Program-made: the position numbers and the translations under genes
From: Spirochaetota bacterium
Lineage (GTDB): Bacteria > Spirochaetota > UBA4802 > JAFGDQ01
Length of the DNA stretch: 64,000 nt
Assembly (NCBI GenBank): GCA_034190085.1
Contig: JAXHTS010000019.1
Coordinates: 62,001-126,000, forward strand
Direction: 5' to 3'
Notes under the pieces: model-generated
What the model was told of the DNA's origin: nothing
Databases searched by the model: none
Seen by the model: only the letters and a program-made list of their open reading frames with translations
In this document: positions 1 through 9,318 of the stretch, in pieces
How the letters are laid out: every line of letters begins with the position of its first letter
How positions within the stretch are numbered: position 1 is the stretch's first letter

Positions 1-873
1 GTATTAATTAAAAAGAGAATAAAGACACTATATTTCCCTTTTTTAAGATATGAATTATTATTTTTATTATTACATAATATCTTATATAAATTGAATTTGT
101 ATGATATTAATACTGGTTATAGAGTTTCGGTTACTCAATATACTAAATCAAATATATTTGAAGAAATATTTAGCATAGCTACTTTTTGGAACAGAGAACA
201 GCTTTTGGGAGTTTTTTGGTTCTTTACAGTCCTATTTTTAGTTAATATTATTTTTTGTTTTACTAGATATGTTATACTGAATCTTTTTAGAGTAAAGAAT
301 GAATATATTATTTTTGTTATAATATTATGTTTTTTTATTGTTGGCAATCTCCTAACATTTCATTCCGTTTATTTACCTAGAGGTTTAAATAACGCATTTG
401 TAGCATTATTGATATATTATTTTGGTTTTCTCTATAAAAAAATTGAGCACTCAATACCATTTAATTTTTATCTTTCTATTAGTTGTATACTTATGTTATT
501 TCTGAATACTCTTTATGGTAAAGTGAGTTTGGGGCAAAATACTTATTTGAGTCCAGTTTTCTTTATTACAAATAGCATACTGGGAATTTATTTCAATCTT
601 CATCTAGCAAAGATATTGAGTTCAAAAGATATGAAATTGTTATATTATATTGGTGAAAATACAATTATCATAATGGCTCTTCATTTTCTTTGCTTTAAAT
701 TAATCAATTTATTGCAAATATATATATATAATCATCCTATTGAGATGATAGCTAAATTTCCTGTTTTGGATGGAAGTAATGGATGGTGGATTTTATATAC
801 TATTGTTGGGATATTTATTCCAGTATCTATGAAATATTTGAGTTATAGAATATTTAGCTCTTCTAAAAAATGA
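1..873 (+). CDS. Acyltransferase-3 family membrane protein (5'-truncated by window edge)
   Basis: The reading frame is open from base 1, so the gene begins upstream of the window; a TTG at 91 is not needed as a start. The first visible residues include the KKRIKTLYFPFLRYE stretch, which resembles the conserved K-R-x-x-R-L-x-x-P segment of acyltransferase-3 (OafA/NodX-like) proteins. About eight hydrophobic segments follow, and near the C-terminus GENTIIIMALH matches the G-x-x-S/T-x-x-I-x-x-x-H motif of that family. These integral inner-membrane enzymes put acetyl or other acyl groups on sugars. It lies at the head of polysaccharide genes on the same strand, so modification of a surface glycan is the likely role. 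The acceptor is unknown, and the catalytic N-terminal part is mostly outside the window. Confidence 0.72.
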   Translation, partial: VLIKKRIKTLYFPFLRYELLFLLLHNILYKLNLYDINTGYRVSVTQYTKSNIFEEIFSIATFWNREQLLGVFWFFTVLFLVNIIFCFTRYVILNLFRVKNEYIIFVIILCFFIVGNLLTFHSVYLPRGLNNAFVALLIYYFGFLYKKIEHSIPFNFYLSISCILMLFLNTLYGKVSLGQNTYLSPVFFITNSILGIYFNLHLAKILSSKDMKLLYYIGENTIIIMALHFLCFKLINLLQIYIYNHPIEMIAKFPVLDGSNGWWILYTIVGIFIPVSMKYLSYRIFSSSKK

Positions 874-1099
874 ATATATTTGTTGTTGCTCTCATAGAGA
901 TTCTATCTTTACTCCCAAGTGTAATGCATTTATGTTAGCATACCTTTGAGTGTAATATCCCATTTGCACAAATAAATACCAACCTTTAACAGATACTATA
1001 GATACTAAAGAGAAAAATTAAGTATTTATAATAATAAGTCTTTGATATTATTAGAGATTTATGGTTATAAATTATTCATATTAACTGTAAATTCAAGTA

Positions 1100-2422
1100 A
1101 TGTATATTGGAGATTATCAAATTATGTTAATAAAGAAAGTGGTTTTAACAGGAGCATCGTTATCAAACGAGAATAAGGGTATAAATGCATTAACCTTAGG
1201 TTCAATAATTGCCTTAATCGAGAATAATCCTGGAATAGAGATAGAATTGATAAATCAGAATTATATACATGATAAAATTATTAAACATAAGATAAATATT
1301 AAAGGAAATGAAATTGAAATTATTGAAAATTTTATATGGACATCTAAATTTATCTTATGCGCTTTTTTACATATGTTATTCCCTTTTCTTCCATTAAAAC
1401 TTAAACAGTTTTTGTTTATAGATAACCTGTTTATCTTTTATTATTTTTTTATGAAATTAAAGAGAAAAACTCTTATGATGAACAATCCAACAATTAAAAA
1501 ATTAATTACTGCTGATTATGTCATCAGCTTAGCTGAGGGTGATAGCTTTAGCGATATTTATGGAATATATGTATTTCTAAGGCAGTCATTGGATAAAGTA
1601 TTGGCATTAATTTATAAACGCCCTGTTATCATATTCCCACAAACTATTGGTCCTTTTAATTCTTTTATCTCAAATCGAATAACTAAAAAAATAGTCAAGG
1701 GAACAAAAAAGATTTATGTAAGAGAAAATCAATCGAAAAATCACTTAATTAATTTGTTTGGCGATCTTCCTAATATGGAGGAAGCAAATGATATGGCATT
1801 TTTAATGCAACCTGATGATGTGAAAAACGAAGAGTTTGAATCATTTATTCAAATAGGGATACCTGTTGGTATAAATGTGAGTGGTTTTTTATATAATAAT
1901 CCAATAGGCATGGATAAAATTAAAAGAGAGGATTTTGATTATGCCTATATTACTGAAAGAATAATTGATACATTATTAAATATTGATTCTAAAATAAAAA
2001 TTGTGTTTATTTCTCATGTCGGAATTGAAGATTTTTCCGTTTCTAAAATATTATTTGAAAGGTATACTGCTCGTGGATATAAAGATCGTTTGTTTCTATT
2101 GGATGATTGCTATAGTGCTTCACAGTTGAAATTTTTTTTAAGCCGTTTAGAATTTTTTACTGGAGCGAGAATGCATTCATGTATCGGCGCTTTTTCAACA
2201 TGTATTCCAACTGTGCCTCAGGCATATAGTTATAAATTTATTGGCATTACAGAGAAATTGAAATTAGGTGAATATGTAGTTAATCTTAAGAATGATTCTT
2301 TGGAGAATATTCTTGAGATAATAAAAAGGGGATTTAATAACAGACAAGATATAAGAAAACATTTAATTAAAATTATTCCTGAAATCAAAAAGGAGTCACT
2401 TAAGTGTGGGAAGATCGAATAA
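1100..2422 (+). CDS. Polysaccharide pyruvyl transferase family protein (WcaK/CsaB-like)
   Basis: This is a 440-residue soluble protein. It opens with a glycine/asparagine-rich nucleotide-binding-like segment (GASLSNENKG, about residues 18-27) and ends with the family signature GARMH (355-359) followed by a proline-rich turn. Members transfer pyruvate as a ketal onto sugar residues of cell-wall or capsular polymers, in the cytoplasm. An internal ATG at 1124 is a better start than 1100, because GGAG at 1109-1112 lies 11 bases before it and nothing resembling a ribosome site precedes 1100. The 3' end overlaps the next gene by 17 bases, so the two are probably translationally coupled. Assignment to the family is firm; the sugar substrate is not known. 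Confidence 0.85.
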   Translation: MYIGDYQIMLIKKVVLTGASLSNENKGINALTLGSIIALIENNPGIEIELINQNYIHDKIIKHKINIKGNEIEIIENFIWTSKFILCAFLHMLFPFLPLKLKQFLFIDNLFIFYYFFMKLKRKTLMMNNPTIKKLITADYVISLAEGDSFSDIYGIYVFLRQSLDKVLALIYKRPVIIFPQTIGPFNSFISNRITKKIVKGTKKIYVRENQSKNHLINLFGDLPNMEEANDMAFLMQPDDVKNEEFESFIQIGIPVGINVSGFLYNNPIGMDKIKREDFDYAYITERIIDTLLNIDSKIKIVFISHVGIEDFSVSKILFERYTARGYKDRLFLLDDCYSASQLKFFLSRLEFFTGARMHSCIGAFSTCIPTVPQAYSYKFIGITEKLKLGEYVVNLKNDSLENILEIIKRGFNNRQDIRKHLIKIIPEIKKESLKCGKIE

Positions 2423-3596
2423 AAAAAATATTACCTACGTAGTATCATCTGGACTTTGCCTTAAATGTGGATTATGCTATAGTATCTGCCCTGAGAATGC
2501 AATTGCTATCAAAGGAGGTATCGACAAAAATCCTATTGTAAATAATAATTGTGTAAATTGCTCGAGGTGTGTTAAGGTTTGTCCAGGACTTATACCCTTA
2601 AGTAAAAATGAGAAAGAAACTCAGTTAGGGATAGTGAGAAACTGTTATATAGGTTATTCGATGGATAATAGTATTCGAAAATCATCCACTTCTGGAGGTA
2701 TAGTAACTTCAATTAATATTAATTTACTTCAAGAAGCAAATTATAAAGGCGTAATTTGTATCAGACAAAAAAAAGATAATATTTTTGAAAATGAGGTCAT
2801 TTTAGCTACTTCAATAGAAGATATACTTTCTTCAAAAGGATCAAGGTATGCGCCTGCTTTTGTATGTGGAGGATTGAAGGACCTTAACATAAAAAAAGGT
2901 GAAAAATATGTCTTTGTGGGCAAACCATGTGATATTCAAGCATTGACAAGATATGAGACTATTCATAGGGGATATAATTTTTTAAAAATAGCGCTTTTCT
3001 GTTCTCGTACCCCGCCTATGACAGCTACAAAAGAGGTATTGGATTCTAACAACGTTGATATTCAGGAGGTGAGAAGATTACAATATAGAGGTAATGGATG
3101 GCCTGGATGGTTTATCGCTTATTCCTCGAAAAAAGATGAAATCAAACTACAGAAGGAGTACCTTGATGTATGGGATAACATACTGTGTAAGATTAAATAT
3201 TATAATAAAAGATGTATGTTATGTCATGATTGTACTGGTGAGTATGCTGATATATCAGTAGGAGATGCGTGGTTAGATGAATATATAGGCAACAGTATAG
3301 GCCATTCAGTTGTGATTACACGTTCTAGTATTGCAGATGATATTGTACGTGAAAATATTGATAGGAAAAATATTATGCTTGGGATGGTTAATGAAGAGAC
3401 GGTATTGAACTCCCAAAAGAGTCTATTAAACAAAAAGAATAATCTTTTTTTGAAAAGAGTTATAGGTAAACTTATATTTGAAAGACTACCAGAAGAGGAT
3501 ATTCCATTTAATCCATCAACAAACGACGTTAAGAGAATTCCTGGTTTGTTAAAATATTATATACTTCATAAATTAATTTATAGAAAACAAAAATAA
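2406..3596 (+). CDS. Coenzyme F420 hydrogenase/dehydrogenase beta-subunit-like Fe-S protein of polysaccharide loci
   Basis: The N-terminus carries two ferredoxin-type 4Fe-4S motifs, Cys18-21-24-28 and Cys49-52-55-59. An FrhB-like flavin/Fe-S domain follows, with GKPCDIQAL at 172-180 and a second cysteine group Cys270-273-276 ahead of ADISVGDAW (281-289). FrhB-family proteins move electrons through FAD and iron-sulfur clusters. This subfamily is often found next to pyruvyltransferase genes in capsule and O-antigen clusters, where its reaction is not established. It starts at GTG 2406 inside the end of the pyruvyltransferase gene and is followed after 5 bases by the flippase gene, so it is in the operon. 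A sugar redox step is only an inference. Confidence 0.83.
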   Translation: MGRSNKKNITYVVSSGLCLKCGLCYSICPENAIAIKGGIDKNPIVNNNCVNCSRCVKVCPGLIPLSKNEKETQLGIVRNCYIGYSMDNSIRKSSTSGGIVTSININLLQEANYKGVICIRQKKDNIFENEVILATSIEDILSSKGSRYAPAFVCGGLKDLNIKKGEKYVFVGKPCDIQALTRYETIHRGYNFLKIALFCSRTPPMTATKEVLDSNNVDIQEVRRLQYRGNGWPGWFIAYSSKKDEIKLQKEYLDVWDNILCKIKYYNKRCMLCHDCTGEYADISVGDAWLDEYIGNSIGHSVVITRSSIADDIVRENIDRKNIMLGMVNEETVLNSQKSLLNKKNNLFLKRVIGKLIFERLPEEDIPFNPSTNDVKRIPGLLKYYILHKLIYRKQK

Positions 3597-3601
3597 AAGT
3601 T

Positions 3602-4825
3602 ATGATTAAAAATGGAACAATAGGCTTATTAAAAAAGATACTAGGAAGTAAGTCAACCCAGAGTTTTGTGATTATGTCTTCTGTAGCAGTAATACAATTA
3701 TGTAATAATGTGTATTTGGGAAGAGAATTAACAAAAGAAGAGTTTGGTTTATACAGTTTTGTATTTCTCAACGTAGCGCATTTATTGGCGATTTTTCTCA
3801 TTTTTGGACAGGGCGCGTCAGTTGTCAGATATTTTTCTTCAAAGACTATTGAGGATTATCAATGGAAGAAATATTTATTTAAATTTCTTTTATTAATTAT
3901 CTTTCCACTTATAATTACGTCATTTACTGTTAAAATTATTTATCATTTAGATTGGTTTTGGTTCTATATGATTGCTGGAGGTTCATTTCTATTATGTAAT
4001 ACCAATTTGACAGGAGCATTTTTCCGTGCACGTGGATGGTTTAATCAAGCTATTATTATTGAACGAGCCAATCCGATTGTTTTTTTTATTTTGTTATTAT
4101 TCTTCTTCCTTTTTGGGAAGATGAATCTGGATATTGCATCATATTTAAAGCTTTTCTCTTTTTTATCAGTTATGCCCTTTATATTTTATATTTTAGCTAA
4201 TTGGAATGAGGGACAAATTCAAGTAGAAACAAAGATATATTCAGATGGAATCTCTCTTTGGGAATTAAGTTTAACCGTTATAGTACTTTATCATATTGAC
4301 GCTTTCTTTATAGCAAAATTATTGGGTTATAAGGAGCTGGCGTTATTTAGCGTCATGATTGCAATTATGCGAATATATGAATTTGCCAGTGTATCATTGT
4401 TTAGCGTATATTCTCAAAAATTTTCAAAAAACAGGGATATTAATATAAAGCTTTTTTTTAAATTTTTATTAATAATAGTATTATTCATAGGAATATTTTA
4501 TTTATTATTTACTAATATAATTCTTGAGATACTATTTAAAGGAAAATATTATGCATCATTCATTCTGATTGTATTGTTTACAATCTATGGTTCAATCAAT
4601 CTTTTATATGTGCTTCCATCCTGTTATCTTGTTGGGCATAGCGATAAGAAAGAGATGAGGCAGATGCTTTTGGGAAATATAATTAGCATAGTTATTAGAA
4701 TAATAATCATTTATGTTTTATATGATTATGGTTTGTTCGGATTTTTGTTAGCTGGTATTATTTCTATGGGAACACGAACCGGAGTGGGATATTATATCAT
4801 CTTTAATAATAGAAGTAATGCATAA
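3602..4825 (+). CDS. Polysaccharide flippase, Wzx/MOP superfamily
   Basis: This is a 407-residue protein made almost entirely of hydrophobic helices (about twelve can be drawn), the topology of oligosaccharide-lipid flippases. The N-terminal LGRELTKEEFGLYSF stretch is the conserved loop of polysaccharide biosynthesis proteins, where an L-x-x-x-E-F/Y-G-x-Y/F motif follows the first helix. Wzx-type proteins move undecaprenyl-linked repeat units across the inner membrane. It begins 5 bases after the FrhB-like gene and is followed 45 bases later by the polymerase-like gene, which supports a Wzx/Wzy pathway. The residues that set substrate specificity cannot be read from the sequence. Confidence 0.82.
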   Translation: MIKNGTIGLLKKILGSKSTQSFVIMSSVAVIQLCNNVYLGRELTKEEFGLYSFVFLNVAHLLAIFLIFGQGASVVRYFSSKTIEDYQWKKYLFKFLLLIIFPLIITSFTVKIIYHLDWFWFYMIAGGSFLLCNTNLTGAFFRARGWFNQAIIIERANPIVFFILLLFFFLFGKMNLDIASYLKLFSFLSVMPFIFYILANWNEGQIQVETKIYSDGISLWELSLTVIVLYHIDAFFIAKLLGYKELALFSVMIAIMRIYEFASVSLFSVYSQKFSKNRDINIKLFFKFLLIIVLFIGIFYLLFTNIILEILFKGKYYASFILIVLFTIYGSINLLYVLPSCYLVGHSDKKEMRQMLLGNIISIVIRIIIIYVLYDYGLFGFLLAGIISMGTRTGVGYYIIFNNRSNA

Positions 4826-4870
4826 ACATGAGAGTAATTATAATCAAAATTATAAAGTGATTTTTACATT

Positions 4871-6313
4871 ATGTTAGGAAAAAATAATTCAATATCAATA
4901 TTATCATTTTTGGAAATAATAACTGTCGTTATCATCTGTTTATTTTTTGTATATTTATGCCTTAACGATCCTAAGTCGGTTGTATCTTTGGGTTTTGTCA
5001 TTTTCTGTATTCCTTTAGCATTCTTTTCAATTAAAAAAACAGATAATTGGTTAGTATCAAGAGATGTTACCGATGAGAAAAAAATGTTAACATATTTTAT
5101 GTTTATCTATCCTCTATTACCATGTCTTTGGGGTATAAATATTGGTGGTGGAATACCCGTTTTCAGAGCTCAAAGAATAGCTGCATTGATATTGATATTT
5201 TATCTGTATAGAAGAGGTTTGTTCAGACAGGTATACACAGATTTTATTAAAGCAAATATATTCACTTATCCAATAGTTTTTATTATCATCTCATTTTTAA
5301 TAACATCTTTCTTTTCCACAAACATGAAGGGAACATTTTTCTATTTATTCTATTTTGTATTTGAGATTTTGATATTACCGGTAGTTGTATTTACAGTATT
5401 TAAAACTCGTAAGGATATTGAATTATTGATAAATATAATATGCCTATCTGCCTTTATCCTTAGTATAATTGGTATTTATGAAAGGATTACTGAATATAAT
5501 TTTTATTCTGTTTTTGGCGCTTATGATGTATCTCATGCTCACGCTCTAGAACATGCACGGAGGTTCGGATCTATTCGAATCAAAGGACCATTTATGCATT
5601 CAATTTCATTTAGCTCATATTTAGCTACTACTTTACCTTTATTTCTATATAAGTATTACAATAATTCTACAAAATTGATTATTTCGTCAGGATTAGTGAT
5701 GTTTGCATTAATATCTACCCAATCAAGAGGAGGTATAATTGGGGCTATACTTATTTTGGGCATATATTTTACCCTATACGACAGGAAAAATATATTCTAC
5801 ATTTTATTATTATCTATTCCATTAATTGTATTAAATTATGATTCTATTGCTGTTTTTTTTAATCAATTAAACCCTACAGGATCTTCAGACCAGGAATTAG
5901 CAAATTCTTCAAAAGCAAGAAGTATTCAATTTGAAATACTTTCAGAGTATATCAAACAGAATATAATTATTGGATATGGCAAAGTACCTACTCCAGCAAT
6001 AATGCGGATTCCAGGTAGGTATAGCAGATCTGTAGATAATTTCTATTTGCTTTTAACCTATAGTTTTGGTTTTTTCGGATTATTATCTTATGTATATTTA
6101 ATGATCAATATCATTATTAAGCCCATAAAAATATTAGGTAAGAAAATTTACAAAGATAAATTAATAACATTATTACTTACTGGAGTTTTTGCTTTTTATA
6201 TAATTAATACTGTTGTATCATTAGAAGAGTTTCATTTTATCTTTTGGATATATGTTGGCATATTAGCTAGGCTTTTGGTTAACAGATTAAAGGGCCAGAA
6301 TGCTTGGTGTTGA
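4871..6313 (+). CDS. O-antigen polymerase/ligase family membrane protein (Wzy/WaaL-like)
   Basis: This is a 480-residue polytopic membrane protein with about eleven hydrophobic helices and a large loop in the second half. The motif STQSRGGIIGAILILG (about residues 284-299) is the S-R-x-x-x-x-G segment typical of the Wzy_C/O-antigen-ligase family, and SVDNFYLLLTYSFGFFG resembles the later conserved D-N-x-Y/F-L helix. Such proteins polymerise lipid-linked repeat units or ligate glycan to lipid A in the periplasm; sequence alone does not separate the two. It is the last gene of the glycan cluster and is followed by a 308-base gap. Codon use is very AT-rich, as in the four genes before it. Confidence 0.8.
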   Translation: MLGKNNSISILSFLEIITVVIICLFFVYLCLNDPKSVVSLGFVIFCIPLAFFSIKKTDNWLVSRDVTDEKKMLTYFMFIYPLLPCLWGINIGGGIPVFRAQRIAALILIFYLYRRGLFRQVYTDFIKANIFTYPIVFIIISFLITSFFSTNMKGTFFYLFYFVFEILILPVVVFTVFKTRKDIELLINIICLSAFILSIIGIYERITEYNFYSVFGAYDVSHAHALEHARRFGSIRIKGPFMHSISFSSYLATTLPLFLYKYYNNSTKLIISSGLVMFALISTQSRGGIIGAILILGIYFTLYDRKNIFYILLLSIPLIVLNYDSIAVFFNQLNPTGSSDQELANSSKARSIQFEILSEYIKQNIIIGYGKVPTPAIMRIPGRYSRSVDNFYLLLTYSFGFFGLLSYVYLMINIIIKPIKILGKKIYKDKLITLLLTGVFAFYIINTVVSLEEFHFIFWIYVGILARLLVNRLKGQNAWC

Positions 6314-6477
6314 AATCGATAGGGAAGGGCGAGTATTGAGGAAGATCCCTTGCGAATTTAGATTTTCTATGTTTAAGAAATTATATTTGCTTCCCCCATA
6401 ATGGTCTATTTCAAGTAAGATAGAGATACATAAAAATGATTTGTTGTGTTATACTAGTTTCTGAGAAATTGATATGT

Positions 6478-6535
6478 AATCCCTATTCAAGAAATAAAAT
6501 TACGATATTAGGATCAGGGATAGGGAATAGGGATT
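6478..6535. repeat. 11-bp perfect inverted repeat in the gap 6314-6621
   Basis: The gap 6314-6621 between the polymerase gene and the symporter gene has no gene I can support. It does hold a perfect 11-bp inverted repeat, bases 6478-6488 against 6525-6535 (AATCCCTATTC and its complement), with a 36-base spacer. The right arm sits inside a short run of AGGGAT/AGGGAA units. It has no following T-tract, so it does not look like a plain intrinsic terminator. Confidence 0.45.
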
Positions 6536-6621
6536 TTAAATTCGTCAGACGATGAGTATAAACTTGATATTTTCGTTTTCCCAAATCAAAATCATACCAT
6601 CCTTCTGATCTATAAATTGAG

Positions 6622-8103
6622 GTGATTATTTCAATTCCGACATTCTTTACATTTTTAATCTATTTTTCCCTTCTCCTTGGAACAGGTATCTTTTTCTATA
6701 AAAGAACCCAAAATATTGGCGATTACATACTCGGTGGTCGAGGTCTTGGGAAATGGATTACTGCCTTTTCCGCCCAGGCAAGCGACATGAGTGGTTGGCT
6801 TTTGATGGGTCTGCCTGGGGCAATTTATTTCGATGGTATACCAGCAGTTTTAATAGCTATTGGACTCTTTGTCGGAACACTGTTTAATTGGAAACTCATA
6901 TCACAACGTTTGAGAATTTATTCAGCAAAAACAGATTCACTGACCCTATCATCCTTTTTTGAGGATAGATTTAGGGATCCTACAGGACTCTTGCGCATAA
7001 TCTCGGCAATAATAACACTAATTTTTTTTACAATTTATGCATCTTCAGGATTTGTGGCTGCCGGAAAGCTATTTGAGTCTATCTTTCATATCGATTATAG
7101 GGTCGCAGCATCAATCGGGGCATTTATTATTGTGCTATATACTTTTCTGGGGGGCTTTTTAGCTGTAAGCTGGACAGATTTTTTCCAAGGATTATTGATG
7201 GTTATAGCTATTATAATTGTTTCTGCTGTTGCCTACAACTCAGTTGATGGTTTTAATGGCATTAGGAGAGCAATGATATCCGAAGGTCAATCTGTTAATA
7301 TTATACCAGGTAGTAATTTTTCTCTTCTGACAACAATATCTACTTTAGCATGGGGATTGGGATACTTTGGACAACCGCATATCCTCGCGCGCTTCATGAG
7401 CATCAAATCCAGCAAAGAACTTCCTCAATCGATGAAAATTGCGATCATATGGGTGTTTATCTCACTTACAGGAGCCGTTTTTATTGGATTTTTATCGATT
7501 CCCATGTTTCAAGGGCTATCGGGTGGGGATCAGGAAAAGGTATTCATATATATGATTAATTGTATGTTTAATCCATGGATAGGTGGAATAATGTTGGCGG
7601 CTATACTCTCTGCAATTATGTCTACTATTGATTCACAACTTTTGGTCTGTTCATCAGCATTAACAGAGGATTTCTATGAGAAAATTATCAAAAAGGATGC
7701 AACTCAGCGAGAATTGGTATTTATTGGAAGGCTGTGTGTGGTTGTCATCTCTCTAATAGCCCTCTCTTTGGCCCTAAATCCCAATTACACCATCTTAAGA
7801 CTTGTAGCCTATGCCTGGGGTGGTTTTGGCGCTGCTTTTGGGCCGCTGATTCTATATGCTTTATTTTCGAAAAGAACAACTTGGCTATCCGCTCTATCAG
7901 GTATGATCATTGGAACGATAACCCTAATACTCTGGAAAGAGATAGGGCTTGGGGAAAAGCTCTATGAGATAGTGCCTGGTTTTTTTGCCAATGCTCTTAC
8001 AATATATCTAATTAACCACATATCGCCAGCTAAAGATCGAGAGATAATACAGGAATTCATAGATGTTGAGGCCAGCTTAAGGGGGAGGGCAGAGGATAGG
8101 TGA
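6622..8103 (+). CDS. putP: Sodium:solute symporter, PutP (proline) type
   Basis: This is a 493-residue protein with about thirteen transmembrane helices. It aligns from its first residues with Na+/proline symporter PutP: DYILGGRGLG (34-43), then SAQASDMSGWLLMGLPGA (50-67), which is the sodium-site region, then FLAVSWTDF near residue 190. It would import proline or a related solute with Na+ across the inner membrane. The frame is closed by TAA at 6613, so the start must be GTG 6622 or close to it; this matches the PutP N-terminus, although the ribosome site is poor. It stands alone, convergent with the minus-strand nitroreductase gene. Other members of the solute:sodium family carry different substrates, so proline is likely but not certain. 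Confidence 0.85.
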   Translation: MIISIPTFFTFLIYFSLLLGTGIFFYKRTQNIGDYILGGRGLGKWITAFSAQASDMSGWLLMGLPGAIYFDGIPAVLIAIGLFVGTLFNWKLISQRLRIYSAKTDSLTLSSFFEDRFRDPTGLLRIISAIITLIFFTIYASSGFVAAGKLFESIFHIDYRVAASIGAFIIVLYTFLGGFLAVSWTDFFQGLLMVIAIIIVSAVAYNSVDGFNGIRRAMISEGQSVNIIPGSNFSLLTTISTLAWGLGYFGQPHILARFMSIKSSKELPQSMKIAIIWVFISLTGAVFIGFLSIPMFQGLSGGDQEKVFIYMINCMFNPWIGGIMLAAILSAIMSTIDSQLLVCSSALTEDFYEKIIKKDATQRELVFIGRLCVVVISLIALSLALNPNYTILRLVAYAWGGFGAAFGPLILYALFSKRTTWLSALSGMIIGTITLILWKEIGLGEKLYEIVPGFFANALTIYLINHISPAKDREIIQEFIDVEASLRGRAEDR

Positions 8104-8132
8104 TTGTTTTGGGGTGTAATTATCCATTACCT

Positions 8133-9161
8133 TTATCCCTCAATCCAATCAACAGGAATCCTGCCACGAGCAACAGGGTGATCAATCTCTCCCTTTGGGT
8201 AGCCAACACATATAGTTGTTACCCATTCATATGGATGGATTATGCCTAACTTTTTCTTTAAACTAGGTAAAAATCTTATTGGAGCCTCAAAACCGATGTA
8301 GCATGTCCCTAGACCCAGGGAATGCGCAGCTATAACCAAATTCTGTGAGGCAATGCCTACATCTAAATCCGGATTACTTATACCACGTTTATCCTTTAAG
8401 ACATGAATAACAACAGGAGCGCCAAAGGTAAGGGTTTCAATCTGATTCATCTTTTCCACTGCAGGAATTGGTCTCTGATCCATGCCATTAACCATGATAT
8501 AACTTAGAAGGGACACTACCATTCTTCTCCATAGGCTCTTGCCGTTGAATAATCGCTGAAGGGGATTGGTAATCTTAATACATTGCTTATCAACCTCTTC
8601 AATCATTTTTTTGTCAGTTACCACTATTAACTTAAAGGGCTGACAGTTGCCAGCTGTAGGCGCAAATCTAGCTGCCTCTATGATTCTATGAATTAGCTCT
8701 TTTGGTACGGGCTTATCCTGAAAGAGCCGAATGCTGCGTCTTTTTAGAATTACACTCTCTGTTTCAGTCAGATCCTTTTCTATTTCTTTAAAATCTCTAT
8801 TCAGATCCCTATCTCCAAAGGGACAGGGGGGGATCATATCCCCAAGCTTATCTTCTGGGGTTTTATATCGTCCAAAGAGAACTCTATATTCCCCTTTTAC
8901 CCTGATGCAACCTGATTTGCAGACTGCTTCGCAATTATTACAACCGATGCAGGCTGTTTCAAGACCCCTATAGCCTGTCATATATGGGATTTTTTTCTCC
9001 TCATCCCAATGCAGCCCCTGAGTTGGACAGGTATCCACACATCTTTTACAATGAGAACATTTATCAGCATCAAACTCAACTTCAGGAAATTGGGTTGGTG
9101 GCATGTATGCTCCCCTATAATTTTCGAGAAATCTATTGGAGGTTCCTTCTGCTTTTGCCAT
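8133..9161 (-). CDS. Ferredoxin-domain nitroreductase family flavoprotein
   Basis: This is a 342-residue fusion. The N-terminal third is a two-cluster ferredoxin (Cys35-38-41-45 and Cys71-74-77-81), with irregular spacing around the second cluster and an extra Cys85. The C-terminal two thirds is a nitroreductase fold, with RRSIR (141-145) for FMN phosphate binding and an AARFAPTAGNCQPF segment around 163-176. Such proteins reduce a substrate with electrons delivered through the ferredoxin part. A strong AAGGAG site lies 8 bases before ATG 9161. It lies 157 bases downstream of the acyl-CoA ligase gene on the same strand and may be co-transcribed. The natural substrate is unknown. Confidence 0.83.
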   Translation of the reverse strand: MAKAEGTSNRFLENYRGAYMPPTQFPEVEFDADKCSHCKRCVDTCPTQGLHWDEEKKIPYMTGYRGLETACIGCNNCEAVCKSGCIRVKGEYRVLFGRYKTPEDKLGDMIPPCPFGDRDLNRDFKEIEKDLTETESVILKRRSIRLFQDKPVPKELIHRIIEAARFAPTAGNCQPFKLIVVTDKKMIEEVDKQCIKITNPLQRLFNGKSLWRRMVVSLLSYIMVNGMDQRPIPAVEKMNQIETLTFGAPVVIHVLKDKRGISNPDLDVGIASQNLVIAAHSLGLGTCYIGFEAPIRFLPSLKKKLGIIHPYEWVTTICVGYPKGEIDHPVARGRIPVDWIEG

Positions 9162-9318
9162 AGCATCTCTCCTTTAATGAAAATTAACAAGTCATTCAGT
9201 TATGATGTTCAACTTCCTTACCGAGGATAATCTCTCCTTAATATGAGATCCTAAGTTTCTGACTATAATAGGAACAGCATTCTGAATAGAGTAAATCGAT
9301 CTTAAAATGTATGCTAAA

